Source: CAYVUB01 sp964454675 (GTDB lineage Bacteria; Bacteroidota; Bacteroidia; Flavobacteriales; Flavobacteriaceae). Taken from it: 24,827 nucleotides of DNA. This document shows positions 8,128 through 15,528 of the stretch, one piece after another. Within the stretch, counting starts at the first letter, position 1, and the number at the start of each line of letters is the position of its first letter. The notes beneath the pieces were generated by a model that saw only the letters and a list, made by a program, of their open reading frames with translations, had not been told where the DNA came from and searched no databases. The position numbers and the translations under genes are program-made. The stretch lies in the NCBI GenBank assembly GCA_964454675.1, contig CAYVUB010000039.1, positions 1 through 24,827 of the forward strand, given 5' to 3'.

Positions 8128-9438
8128 ATGAAAATGAAAAACAGGTTAGCTCTTTTAATGGTTTTTGTACCACTTTTTTTCTATGCACAGAATACTAAGG
8201 TAGAACGGCAAATTGTAAAATCTGTGGATAAGCATACCAAAGCATCCGAAGAGTTATTAAAAAAATCACTGAATATCAATAGCGGCACCATGAATTTTGC
8301 CGGTGTAAGAGAAGTTGGTATGCTTTTTAAATCTGAACTGGATAAATTAGGCTTCAAAACCCAACTAACTTCCGGTGATGCTTACGGTCGTGCCGGACAT
8401 CTTATTGCTACAAGAGAAGGCAAAAAAGGTCCTAAATTTCTTTTAATAGGTCATTTAGATACCGTTTTTGAGCTTGACAGCCCTTTTCAGGAATATACAA
8501 TGCTTAACGACTCTATTATAAAAGGTCCCGGAGTGGCCGATATGAAAGGCGGCGACGTTATCATCATATTGGCAATGCAGGCATTAAAAGACGCGGGTGC
8601 TTTGGATGATATGTCCATTGAAATTATAATGACCGGAGATGAAGAAAAAAGTGGGGAACCTTTAGAACTTTCAAAAAAAGATTTGATTGATGCTGCAAAA
8701 CGGGCGGATATTGCCTTAGGTTTTGAAAATGCCGATAATAATCCAAAAACAATTGTGGTTTCACGTAGAGGTTCGGCAGACTGGCAGTTGAAAGTAACCG
8801 GAATCCCGGCGCATTCATCACAAATATTCACGGAAAATATTGGAGCAGGTTCTATTTATGAAACCTCAAGAATTTTAAATGAATTTTATCAGCAACTATC
8901 AAAAGAAGAAAATTTAACGTTCAATCCCGGATTTATCCTTGGCGGCACAACTACCCAACTCAATGACGATATTACCGGCGGAACTGCTTTTGGCAAATCC
9001 AATGTGGTGTCACAGCAAACCATCGTACATGGAGACCTCAGAGCCTTTTCTTTAGAACAATTGCAAAAAGCTAAAAAAACGATGCTTGAAATTGTTGCCG
9101 ATAATTATCCCGGTACAACTGCCGAACTCACCTTTAATGAAGGCGCATATCCGCCATTAGGATTAACAGACGGCAATTTAAAATTACTGGATTATTACAG
9201 CCGGACCAGCATCGATTTAGGATTTGGAAAAATAGAACCCGTAAACCCGCGCAACGCAGGTGCAGCCGATATTTCATTTACTTCGGGGTATGTATCTATG
9301 GCAATTGACGGTTTAGGACTAAAAGGCGGCTCCGGCGATCACACTGTTAATGAAACAGCAAATTTAAAACTGCTGCCTGTACAAGCAAAAATAACAGCGG
9401 TACTCATGCATCGTCTTTACAATAATTATTTTAAATAA
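8128..9438 (+). CDS. Exported M20-family metallopeptidase, carboxypeptidase G2-like
   Basis: A 436-residue zinc peptidase of family M20 with a signal peptide (about 1-21, ending FFYAQ) and no lipobox, so it is predicted periplasmic. Nearly every active-site position of carboxypeptidase G2 can be matched: GHLDT gives ligand His109 and Asp111, VADMKGG gives bridging Asp138, GDEEKSG gives general base Glu172 and ligand Glu173, FENAD gives Glu200, and GDHTVNE gives His405. The lid/dimerisation domain lies between about 215 and 325 (GIPAHSSQ). M20 enzymes remove C-terminal amino acids or split dipeptides. Flanked on both sides by cyanophycinase-family genes, the parsimonious substrate is the beta-Asp-Arg dipeptide released by those enzymes, giving Asp and Arg. 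From memory, dedicated beta-Asp-Arg hydrolases have been described in cyanophycin gene clusters; I could not confirm orthology. An alternative is a general exported glutamate carboxypeptidase. Confidence 0.9.
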   Translation: MKMKNRLALLMVFVPLFFYAQNTKVERQIVKSVDKHTKASEELLKKSLNINSGTMNFAGVREVGMLFKSELDKLGFKTQLTSGDAYGRAGHLIATREGKKGPKFLLIGHLDTVFELDSPFQEYTMLNDSIIKGPGVADMKGGDVIIILAMQALKDAGALDDMSIEIIMTGDEEKSGEPLELSKKDLIDAAKRADIALGFENADNNPKTIVVSRRGSADWQLKVTGIPAHSSQIFTENIGAGSIYETSRILNEFYQQLSKEENLTFNPGFILGGTTTQLNDDITGGTAFGKSNVVSQQTIVHGDLRAFSLEQLQKAKKTMLEIVADNYPGTTAELTFNEGAYPPLGLTDGNLKLLDYYSRTSIDLGFGKIEPVNPRNAGAADISFTSGYVSMAIDGLGLKGGSGDHTVNETANLKLLPVQAKITAVLMHRLYNNYFK

Positions 9439-9444
9439 AGAAAA

Positions 9445-10731
9445 ATGAAAAAAATCACATTTCTATTTATACTGAGTATTTCATCGGTTTTTTCTCAAAA
9501 TTATACTGAATATCATACAGGCAGTACTACAGATGTCACAACCAATCATCAACCGGGCGTGTGCCTTATGGGTGGCGCATCAGAACACGAAGAAGCAATG
9601 CGCTGGTTTTTAAACAAAGCCGATGGAGGTGATGTTGTTGTACTTCGGGCTTCGGGCTCTAATGGCTACAATAATTTTTTCTACTCACAATTGGGTGTTA
9701 CCATTAATTCTGTTACAACTTTTGTAATTCATAATGTAGCAGGCGCTACAGACCCGTATGTGTTGGAAAGAGTGGCAAATGCCGAAGCCGTATGGTTTGC
9801 AGGCGGCGACCAGTATGATTATGTAAGCTATTTTAAGGACAATGCTATGGAAGATGCCCTAAATGAATTCATCAACACAAAACAAGGTGTTATTGGAGGT
9901 ACAAGTGCCGGTATGGCTATCTTGGGAAGCTCTTATTTTTCTGCACAGTACGGCACACTTACCAGCAATGTTGCTTTGGGCAACCCGTATCATCCAAGGG
10001 TTGCTTTGGGTCATGATGATTTTTTAGATATACCTTATATGCAAAATGTGATTACAGATACACATTATGATGATAATCCTGAAAGAAGCGGAAGACATAG
10101 CGTATTTTTGGCTCGTTTTGCAACAGACAACGGACAACGTTCTTTCGGGATAGCCTGCAATTCATACACCGCGGTTTGTGTTGAACCTGACGGAAAAGCG
10201 TATGTTTATGGTGAATATCCGGCGTATGATGAGTTTGCTTTTTTTCTGCAAGCCAACTGCGTGGACGACTATCAACCCGAAACCTGTGTCTCCGGAACGC
10301 CTTTAACTTGGAACAATTCCGGTGAGGCCATTAAAGTGTATAAGGTTCCCGGAACGGATGAAGGCTCTAACTATTTTGATTTATCAGACTGGGAAACAGG
10401 CTCCGGTGGCGAATGGCAAAACTGGTTTGTCAACAACGGAACGCTTACAAAAACCGCAGGCGTAAACCCTGAATGTGGTTCCTTATCTGTTGATGAATAC
10501 AATGCGCTTACAGTTAAAGTATATCCAAATCCTGTTACATCACTTTTAAATATTGAAGTTGAAAGCTCAATTGAACACATCAATATTACCAATGTGTTAG
10601 GACAAACAGTTATGGTTCAAGATAATCTTGTCAATAAAACGATTAATGTTTCAAGCTTAAAAGCCGGTGTGTATTTTTTAAATATATCATCAAACAATCA
10701 AAACCAAGTGATACGGTTTATTAAAAATTAA
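9445..10731 (+). CDS. Secreted S51 cyanophycinase-like peptidase with T9SS sorting domain
   Basis: A 428-residue protein with a signal peptide (1-18, ending VFSQ). The S51 catalytic domain spans about 36-265: VCLMGGASEHEEA, GGDQ at 120-123, the nucleophile elbow GGTSAGM with Ser154, and TDTHYDDNPERSGRH carrying candidate His207. A linker rich in Gly, Asn and Cys follows. The C-terminus (about 357-428) is a type A T9SS sorting domain, with VYPNPVTSLLNIEV, NVLGQTV, LKAGVYFLNI and terminal VIRFIKN. The enzyme is therefore predicted to cross the outer membrane by type IX secretion and act on the surface or in the medium. It is diverged from the upstream S51 enzyme, so the two may act on long polymer and shorter fragments respectively. 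It is the last gene of the operon, 6 nt after the M20 gene, and ends just before a strong hairpin. Substrate is inferred. Confidence 0.9.
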   Translation: MKKITFLFILSISSVFSQNYTEYHTGSTTDVTTNHQPGVCLMGGASEHEEAMRWFLNKADGGDVVVLRASGSNGYNNFFYSQLGVTINSVTTFVIHNVAGATDPYVLERVANAEAVWFAGGDQYDYVSYFKDNAMEDALNEFINTKQGVIGGTSAGMAILGSSYFSAQYGTLTSNVALGNPYHPRVALGHDDFLDIPYMQNVITDTHYDDNPERSGRHSVFLARFATDNGQRSFGIACNSYTAVCVEPDGKAYVYGEYPAYDEFAFFLQANCVDDYQPETCVSGTPLTWNNSGEAIKVYKVPGTDEGSNYFDLSDWETGSGGEWQNWFVNNGTLTKTAGVNPECGSLSVDEYNALTVKVYPNPVTSLLNIEVESSIEHINITNVLGQTVMVQDNLVNKTINVSSLKAGVYFLNISSNNQNQVIRFIKN

Positions 10732-10761
10732 TGGTTTTATAAACCACATTTTAATAAGATA

Positions 10762-10801
10762 AAAACAAATAGTCCCGGAAAATGTCGGGACTATTTGTTT
10801 T
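10762..10801. terminator. Bidirectional intrinsic terminator between convergent genes
   Basis: A perfect 16-bp stem pairs AAAACAAATAGTCCCG (762-777 within the 10-kb block) with CGGGACTATTTGTTTT, around an 8-nt loop. The A-run on one arm and T-run on the other give each strand a U-tract after the GC-rich core. It lies between the end of the peptidase operon (10731) and the stop of dsbD on the minus strand (10825), so it can end both transcripts. Confidence 0.92.
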
Positions 10802-10824
10802 ATGACTTCAGGGTGATTGCCGTT

Positions 10825-12795
10825 TTACTTCTTAAAATTTTCCAATCCTGTTTTTAACCAGTTGAAATAGTCATCGGCATCCCGGGTATATTTGGCAGTC
10901 ACATTCAGCAGCTTCATATCGTGGTTGAGGAGCACATAATACGGTTGCGAATTGTTTTCAAAATTAATAGTTTGAAACGTTGCCCATTTATCGCCTATGG
11001 TCTTTATTTTTTTGATATTGCCCGAAGCTCTTAAATAATCAAATTGTTCGTCTTGTGATAATTCGCGTCTGTCATCAACATACAACGAAATAACAATGTA
11101 TTCTTTGTCAAGAATGTCAAATACTTTTGATGTACTCCAGACACGTTCTTCCATTTCACGGCAGTTTACACAAGCCCAGCCGGTAAAATCGAGCATAATA
11201 GGTTTGTTTTGTGCTTTGGCTGCTTCTACGCCTTTATCAAAGTCTTTATAACATTGCAATCCCAAAGGACATTCGGACGATTTATCATAATAACTGTAAA
11301 ATAACGGTGGCGAAAATCCGCTTAACAGCTTTAAATTTGCAGCTTTGGTATTGGTCAACCCGGGAATTAAATAGACCACAAATGCCAATGTTAAAACCCC
11401 GAAAGCGATGCGTCCTTTGCTCAATTTTTGAATAGGGCTGTCATGCGGAAACTTGATTTTTCCGAACAAATACAAGGCAAGCCCGATGCTTATCAAAATC
11501 CATAAACCTATAAAAAGCTCACGTTTTAATAATCCCCATTGCTCTACCAAATCGGCATTTGACAGAAATTTTAATGCCAGTGCCAGTTCAATAAATCCTA
11601 AAACGACTTTCACGGTATTCAACCAGCCACCGGATTTTGGCAGTGAATTAAGCCATTTAGGAAACATGGCAAATAAGGTAAACGGCAATGCCAGTGCCAG
11701 TCCAAAACCTGACATTCCCAAAGATAATTGGGTAGCACCACCATCGGACGATAACGAACTTCCAAGCAATGTACCCAAAATTGGTCCTGTACAGGAAAAT
11801 GATACGATTGCCAAAGTTAATGCCATAAAAAACACCCCTATAACGCCGCCTATTTTGTTGGCTTTACTATCCAGTGCATTGCTCCACGATGCCGGCAATG
11901 TTAATTCATAATACCCGAAAAACGAAAAGGCAAATACCAGAAATATGACGAAGAAAATGATATTTAAAGTAACATTTGTAGAAATGTTGTTCAATATTTC
12001 GGGGTCAAGAGAATCAATCAAATGAAAAGGCAGGCTCAATACGGCATAAATCAAAAAGATGAAAAATCCGTACAGAATGGAATTTGCCATCCCTTTTTGG
12101 GTGTTGGAAGCACTTTTTGTAAAAAACGACACTGTTAACGGAATCATCGGGAATACACAAGGCGTTAACAAAGCAATCAATCCGCCAAGGAAACCTAACA
12201 AAAAGATGGTAACATTGCTTTTCTCTTTAACATTTTCATTCTCGTATTTATCCCAACCTGTTACGCCAATGTTGAGCGCATCAGACATTGCCTGACTACG
12301 TGCATCCACAGTACCGACAGCGTTGTTAGTGTTTTGACTGCTTGCTCCCGTCAAATTAAAAATCAAATCAACTTCTTCCGGTGCCAAACATTTTTCGTCA
12401 TCACAAACAGAAAAAAATACCATTCCATTAATGGTTGTCACTTCTGGATCAAGCAATTTTACTTTCTGTTTAAAAACCGCTTTATCACTAAAATACTTGA
12501 TGTCTATCTGGAATATTTTATCAAAAACAGGTGCTACATTCGGTTCTTGAGTATTTCCCATTAACTCAAAATCTTTACCGGCGTTATCATAAGTAAACTC
12601 TGTAGGGATTGGCCCATCTGCTTCCTCCTGCGAATACAAATGCCAACCTTTATCAATGGTTGCAGTAGTTACTAAATTAAATTCGGTATCTGAAATTTTT
12701 TCAACAGAAGTAGCCCATTTTACGGGTTCTAAAATTTGTGCTTTTGAAGTGAATACCACAAAAAACAACAAAACAATCGTTAGGAAATGCTTCAT
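10825..12795 (-). CDS. dsbD: Thiol:disulfide interchange protein DsbD
   Basis: This 656-residue protein has the full three-part DsbD architecture. A signal peptide (1-20, ending SKAQ) is followed by a periplasmic N-terminal domain (about 21-150) whose CDDEKC motif supplies Cys131 and Cys136. The transmembrane electron-transfer domain spans about 195-480 with its cysteine pair at Cys213 (LLTPCVFP) and Cys335 (SFSCTGPILG). A C-terminal thioredoxin-like domain (about 500-656) carries the CVNC motif (Cys542, Cys545). DsbD moves electrons from cytosolic thioredoxin across the inner membrane to reduce periplasmic partners such as disulfide isomerases, cytochrome-maturation thioredoxins and peroxidases. 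The TlpA-like and redoxin genes upstream on the same strand (14266-15413) are plausible clients. About 200 nt separate it from the next upstream gene, so it probably has its own promoter, though I found no exact TAnnTTTG there. Confidence 0.94.
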   Translation of the reverse strand: MKHFLTIVLLFFVVFTSKAQILEPVKWATSVEKISDTEFNLVTTATIDKGWHLYSQEEADGPIPTEFTYDNAGKDFELMGNTQEPNVAPVFDKIFQIDIKYFSDKAVFKQKVKLLDPEVTTINGMVFFSVCDDEKCLAPEEVDLIFNLTGASSQNTNNAVGTVDARSQAMSDALNIGVTGWDKYENENVKEKSNVTIFLLGFLGGLIALLTPCVFPMIPLTVSFFTKSASNTQKGMANSILYGFFIFLIYAVLSLPFHLIDSLDPEILNNISTNVTLNIIFFVIFLVFAFSFFGYYELTLPASWSNALDSKANKIGGVIGVFFMALTLAIVSFSCTGPILGTLLGSSLSSDGGATQLSLGMSGFGLALALPFTLFAMFPKWLNSLPKSGGWLNTVKVVLGFIELALALKFLSNADLVEQWGLLKRELFIGLWILISIGLALYLFGKIKFPHDSPIQKLSKGRIAFGVLTLAFVVYLIPGLTNTKAANLKLLSGFSPPLFYSYYDKSSECPLGLQCYKDFDKGVEAAKAQNKPIMLDFTGWACVNCREMEERVWSTSKVFDILDKEYIVISLYVDDRRELSQDEQFDYLRASGNIKKIKTIGDKWATFQTINFENNSQPYYVLLNHDMKLLNVTAKYTRDADDYFNWLKTGLENFKK

Positions 12796-12999
12796 TATAA
12801 GAGTTTATTTTTAAAATGTATCAACGCATTGGTCGCTACAAATTACAACATCCTACAAAAATATCATTTTGTTAGGACTTTACTAATAAAGCTTTCTTAA
12901 AATATGGGTAATTTGGGTTGTTGGGGATTTTGGAAGAGAAATTTAGAGGCTATGAGATTACATCAGTTTATAAAAAGTTTTTTATAGCGTTAGTTTATT

Positions 13000-13374
13000 C
13001 TAATTCATAAATTCAGTCAGTTTATTATTAATCAATTTAGACTCTTCACAACTAATTCTTAATTTATTTAAAGGAAATGAAAATTGCTGATTTTGGTCTA
13101 TTACTTCAATAGTATATTTAGTTCCGTTGTAACTCAAAGATTTAACTCTATTAAAAATCCGTTCAATATAGACTTTGTTCCGTAAGACGAGAATTATTCT
13201 ATTTTCTGTCAGAATTAGATAATCTAATTTTTTTCTTGTCAAGAAATATAACGCTGAAAAAATAGAAACCCAATTACTAAAGATGGCTTCAAAAAAAGAT
13301 TGCTCAGATTCCTTTTCCAAAAGAATAATTCCAGATTCAATTTTGAGAATATTGTCGATTTCTTTTTTTGTCAT
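13000..13374 (-). CDS. Hypothetical protein, possible bacterial PH-like domain
   Basis: A 124-residue protein that I do not recognise as a named family. The N-terminal third includes a moderately hydrophobic stretch (about 28-46, EAIFSNWVSIFSALYFL). The rest alternates short beta-like strands (DYLILTENRIILVLRNK, YIERIFNRVKSLSYN, KYTIEVIDQ) and ends in a helix (CEESKLINNKLTEFMN). That strand-strand-helix order with LILTENRII resembles bacterial PH-like (YdbT/YokE-type) domains, but this is only a pattern judgement. It lies 38 nt downstream of the lipoprotein rhodanese gene on the same strand and about 200 nt upstream of dsbD. The reading frame is intact and compositionally like its neighbours. 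There is no signal peptide. An AT-only palindrome (12969-12986) follows its stop codon but lacks the features of a strong terminator. Confidence 0.6.
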   Translation of the reverse strand: MTKKEIDNILKIESGIILLEKESEQSFFEAIFSNWVSIFSALYFLTRKKLDYLILTENRIILVLRNKVYIERIFNRVKSLSYNGTKYTIEVIDQNQQFSFPLNKLRISCEESKLINNKLTEFMN

Positions 13375-13412
13375 TTAGGATTTTCGTAGTGTTTTCAACT
13401 TTGAACCATAAA

Positions 13413-13811
13413 TTACTCAAACGTCTCCACCTTAAACCCTTGAAACTGCCACTGCGTGATGCCACCTTTTAAATCATAAATCTTAACAAAACCGGCATCT
13501 TTGAGCTTTTGGGCACATTGTGCACTTCTTCCACCCGATTTGCAATATAAAATAACTGGTTTGGTCTTGTCCAGTTTATTGATGTCTTCGTCAAAGGTTG
13601 GCGAATTAAAATCAATATTTTGCGAACCTTCGATAAAACCTTTTTTATATTCTTCTTCTGTTCTTACATCCACAAACTGTACATCTTCCAGCTCCAAAAG
13701 GGTTTGCATCTCTTCGGAAGTGATGAGTTGTATGTCGCCTTTGTCTTCATTTTCACAACCGGTCAGTACCAATGCGAAAAAAACACCTAAAATAATTGAT
13801 AGTTTTTTCAT
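13413..13811 (-). CDS. Rhodanese-like lipoprotein
   Basis: A 132-residue single-domain rhodanese anchored as a lipoprotein. The type II signal peptide ends in LTGC (Cys19), followed by ENEDKGD. The rhodanese domain covers about 29-130, with the DVRTEEEY motif (48-55) and an active-site loop CKSGGRSA beginning at catalytic Cys90. Rhodaneses carry persulfide sulfur on this Cys. With the lipid anchor this one should act in the periplasm or at the membrane rather than in the cytosol. The gene starts 11 nt after the stop of a cytosolic rhodanese gene, so the two are probably co-transcribed and may relay or detoxify sulfur on both sides of the membrane. The family and active site are clear; the physiological sulfur donor and acceptor are unknown. 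Confidence 0.9.
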   Translation of the reverse strand: MKKLSIILGVFFALVLTGCENEDKGDIQLITSEEMQTLLELEDVQFVDVRTEEEYKKGFIEGSQNIDFNSPTFDEDINKLDKTKPVILYCKSGGRSAQCAQKLKDAGFVKIYDLKGGITQWQFQGFKVETFE

Positions 13812-13822
13812 TTTTTTGTGTG

Positions 13823-14137
13823 TTACAATTCTGAAACCTCACCTTGCCATTCGCTAAAACCACCCATAAGGTTATAGGTGTTTTTAAAACCTAACTGATT
13901 CATAATGCTACAAGCTTGTGCACTTCTCGCACCGGCTTTGCAATAGACATAATAGTTTTTGGTTTTGTCCAATGCCTCTATGCCATCAATAAATTCTTGA
14001 CCTTTGTAAATATCTATATGGATCGCTTTTGGTATAACGCCATTTTCTACTTCTTCTTGTGTACGAACGTCCAAAATCACAGCATTAGTATCATTTTCTA
14101 ATTGTTGTGACCATTGTTGTTGGGTTAAATCTGCCAT
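13823..14137 (-). CDS. Cytosolic single-domain rhodanese
   Basis: A 104-residue rhodanese with no signal peptide. The domain fills the protein: ILDVRTQEEVENG (21-33), IPKAIHIDI (35-43), the active-site loop CKAGARSA starting at Cys66, and the closing GGFSEWQGE. I chose the start at 14137 (MADLTQQQW). An upstream in-frame ATG at 14161 would add eight residues (MFVNLLKT) of low-quality extension that reaches into the spacer. It is upstream of and close to the lipoprotein rhodanese gene, in the same direction. It lies downstream of a terminator (14187-14219) that should separate it from the redoxin genes, so it probably has its own promoter. Likely role: transfer of persulfide sulfur. The substrate cannot be deduced. 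Confidence 0.9.
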   Translation of the reverse strand: MADLTQQQWSQQLENDTNAVILDVRTQEEVENGVIPKAIHIDIYKGQEFIDGIEALDKTKNYYVYCKAGARSAQACSIMNQLGFKNTYNLMGGFSEWQGEVSEL

Positions 14138-14186
14138 AGTTTTCAGTAAATTTACGAACAAATTTAACGTTTCTTTAGCATATAGA

Positions 14187-14219
14187 CGAAAAAAAATCCG
14201 AAGTGTTACACCTCGGATT
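14187..14219 (-). terminator. Intrinsic terminator after the redoxin gene pair
   Basis: Read on the minus strand, AATCCGAGGTG pairs with CACTTCGGATT (one G-U pair) around a TAA loop, and a run of T follows. It lies 47 nt past the stop of the redoxin gene and upstream of the cytosolic rhodanese gene. It therefore divides the minus-strand genes into two transcription units. Confidence 0.85.
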
Positions 14220-14265
14220 CGTTTTTATGAAAAAGTTTATGAAGAGAAACTCATAACTTATAACT

Positions 14266-14877
14266 CTAAACTTTAATCGTACAACCAATGGCACGGGTTT
14301 CGGTTTCTTTGATTTCTTTTCCGGCCAATAACGCATCTACCGCATTTTCAAGATATTTGGTGTTTACCGCTTCGGCATCTTGGTAATTATCATCAATAGC
14401 ACCAATGTATTTCACTTCGTTGCCTTTTTTGGTTTTTTGCAACAAATAAACGTGAGGTGTTTTGGTAGCACCATACTGCGGATAAATTTTCTGACCTTTA
14501 TCTAACAAATAAGGAAACGTAAACCCTTTTTCTTTAGCTCTTATTTTCATGGCATCCATATTGTCATCGGGTTTTACGTCTGTATTATTTGGCATAATGG
14601 CAATGACAGGATAGCCTTTGGATGCATATTTTTTGTCCAAAGCTACAATGCGGTCTTCATACGCTACGGCATACGGGCAGGTATTGCAGGTAAAAATCAC
14701 AATATAACCTTTGGCATCTTTGTAATCTGCTAAGGATACCATTTTGCCGTTTACGTTTTCCAGTTTAAAATCGGTAGCAATGTCACCTATTTTATAACCT
14801 TTGGTATCACTTGGGTTGGTAAATGCTGACAATACCACTACGGCAAGAACAGCAACTAACATGTTTAATTTTTTCAT
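14266..14877 (-). CDS. Exported thioredoxin-fold redoxin with CNTC motif
   Basis: A 203-residue protein of the AhpC/TSA-redoxin type. A signal-like hydrophobic N-terminus (1-20, LVAVLAVVVLSAFT) points to the periplasm. The thioredoxin fold begins near residue 30 (IGDIATDFKLENVNGK). The redox centre is FTCNTCPYA (62-70) with Cys64 and Cys67; the PYA context matches a family of thioredoxin-like proteins common in Flavobacteriia rather than classical peroxiredoxins. A third Cys (199, in the terminal AIGCTIKV) is also characteristic and may form a mixed disulfide. Its ATG overlaps the stop codon of the upstream TlpA-like gene by 4 nt (ATGA), so translation is coupled. A terminator follows 47 nt downstream. 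Likely role: thiol-dependent reduction in the envelope, recharged by DsbD. The exact substrate is unknown. Confidence 0.88.
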   Translation of the reverse strand: MKKLNMLVAVLAVVVLSAFTNPSDTKGYKIGDIATDFKLENVNGKMVSLADYKDAKGYIVIFTCNTCPYAVAYEDRIVALDKKYASKGYPVIAIMPNNTDVKPDDNMDAMKIRAKEKGFTFPYLLDKGQKIYPQYGATKTPHVYLLQKTKKGNEVKYIGAIDDNYQDAEAVNTKYLENAVDALLAGKEIKETETRAIGCTIKV

Positions 14878-15413
14878 GATTTATTGTTTATGAATTGTTT
14901 AACTTCGGTTTCTAATTCGTCATACGTAAACGCTTGTTCATAAAACCGGCGTTTCTCTTTGTTGAATATCAACGTTGCAGGAATGGCTCCGGACCAACTT
15001 TCATCCACTTTTGGAATCCAGGTATTGGCATCGGGATCGTTCAAAGCAATGACTTTTGATTGCAATTGATGTTTTATGATGAATGGCTTGAGCTTGGTTT
15101 CATAATTCTTCGGAGAATCCAAACTGATTAAAATGACCTCCAGTTCATCTGCATACTCTTTATTTATTTTTTCAAAATAAGGCAATTCCTTGATACACGG
15201 CGCACACCAGGTAGCCCAAAAATTCACCACATATACTTTTTCATCAGTAGTTGTCAAGAACTTTTCAATGCCATCAAAATTGTAAATTTCCAAACTGTCC
15301 AATACGGTTTTTGACGAAGCATTGGCATTTTCTGCGTTAGCAATAGGCATTTCTTGTGGTGCATCTTTACAAGACACCAAGCCTATTAATATAATAATTA
15401 CTAATAATCTCAT
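14874..15413 (-). CDS. TlpA/ResA-like thioredoxin lipoprotein
   Basis: A 179-residue lipid-anchored thioredoxin. The lipobox is GLVSC with Cys15 at the end of a short hydrophobic signal. The thioredoxin-like domain spans about 45-178, with NFWATWCAPC giving the redox pair Cys70 and Cys73, followed by IKELPYF as in TlpA/ResA/DsbE proteins. The cis-Pro region is GAIPATLIFNK. It should reduce disulfides on the outer face of the cytoplasmic membrane or in the periplasm. It is the first gene of a two-gene unit with the CNTC redoxin (4-nt overlap). It diverges from the marR gene across a 113-nt spacer. In that spacer, read on the minus strand, a TTTTG and a TATAAATTTTTG lie about 20 nt apart and could be its promoter, but the match to the flavobacterial consensus is imperfect. 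Confidence 0.9.
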   Translation of the reverse strand: MRLLVIIILIGLVSCKDAPQEMPIANAENANASSKTVLDSLEIYNFDGIEKFLTTTDEKVYVVNFWATWCAPCIKELPYFEKINKEYADELEVILISLDSPKNYETKLKPFIIKHQLQSKVIALNDPDANTWIPKVDESWSGAIPATLIFNKEKRRFYEQAFTYDELETEVKQFINNKS

Positions 15414-15474
15414 CGTATAAAGTTATCAATCGATTATGAGCCTGAAATAATTTTAACAAAAATTTATAGCATCG

Positions 15475-15508
15475 TTGTATTACAGGTTCAAAATAATGAA
15501 TACATTTG
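15475..15508 (+). promoter_or_regulatory. Flavobacterial-type promoter of the marR gene
   Basis: TACATTTG (15501-15508) matches the TAnnTTTG -7 element of Bacteroidota promoters exactly. A TTG at 15475-15477 lies 23 nt upstream as a candidate -33 element, at the long end of the usual spacing. The -7 element overlaps the palindrome that follows, which suits repression by the MarR protein. Confidence 0.6.
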
Positions 15509-15528
15509 TATATACAATAATTGTATAT
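15506..15528. promoter_or_regulatory. Overlapping palindromes, probable MarR operator
   Basis: Two overlapping dyads are present: the perfect 12-bp palindrome TTGTATATACAA (15506-15517), and ATATACAAT-A-ATTGTATAT (15510-15528), a perfect 9-bp inverted repeat with a 1-nt centre. They cover the end of the -7 element, the expected transcription start and the first two bases of the start codon of the MarR-family gene. The TACAAT/ATTGTA half-sites resemble the OhrR-type operator of the MarR family. Autorepression is inferred. Because the spacer is divergent, the TlpA-like gene could also be controlled. Confidence 0.65.

Noticed and set aside
11453..11911. A 152-codon frame opposite dsbD
   Set aside because: It is antisense to the transmembrane domain of DsbD; its Pro/Asn/Ser-rich product is what an antisense of hydrophobic codons gives.
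12969..12986. Perfect palindrome TATAAAAA-GT-TTTTTATA after the 13000-13374 gene
   Set aside because: It is made only of A and T apart from the centre, so it is expected by chance in this AT-rich spacer and would be a weak terminator.
15521..15526. TTG start two codons upstream of the marR ATG
   Set aside because: The ATG at 15527 is a normal start and the TTG adds nothing to the family alignment; it lies in the operator palindrome.
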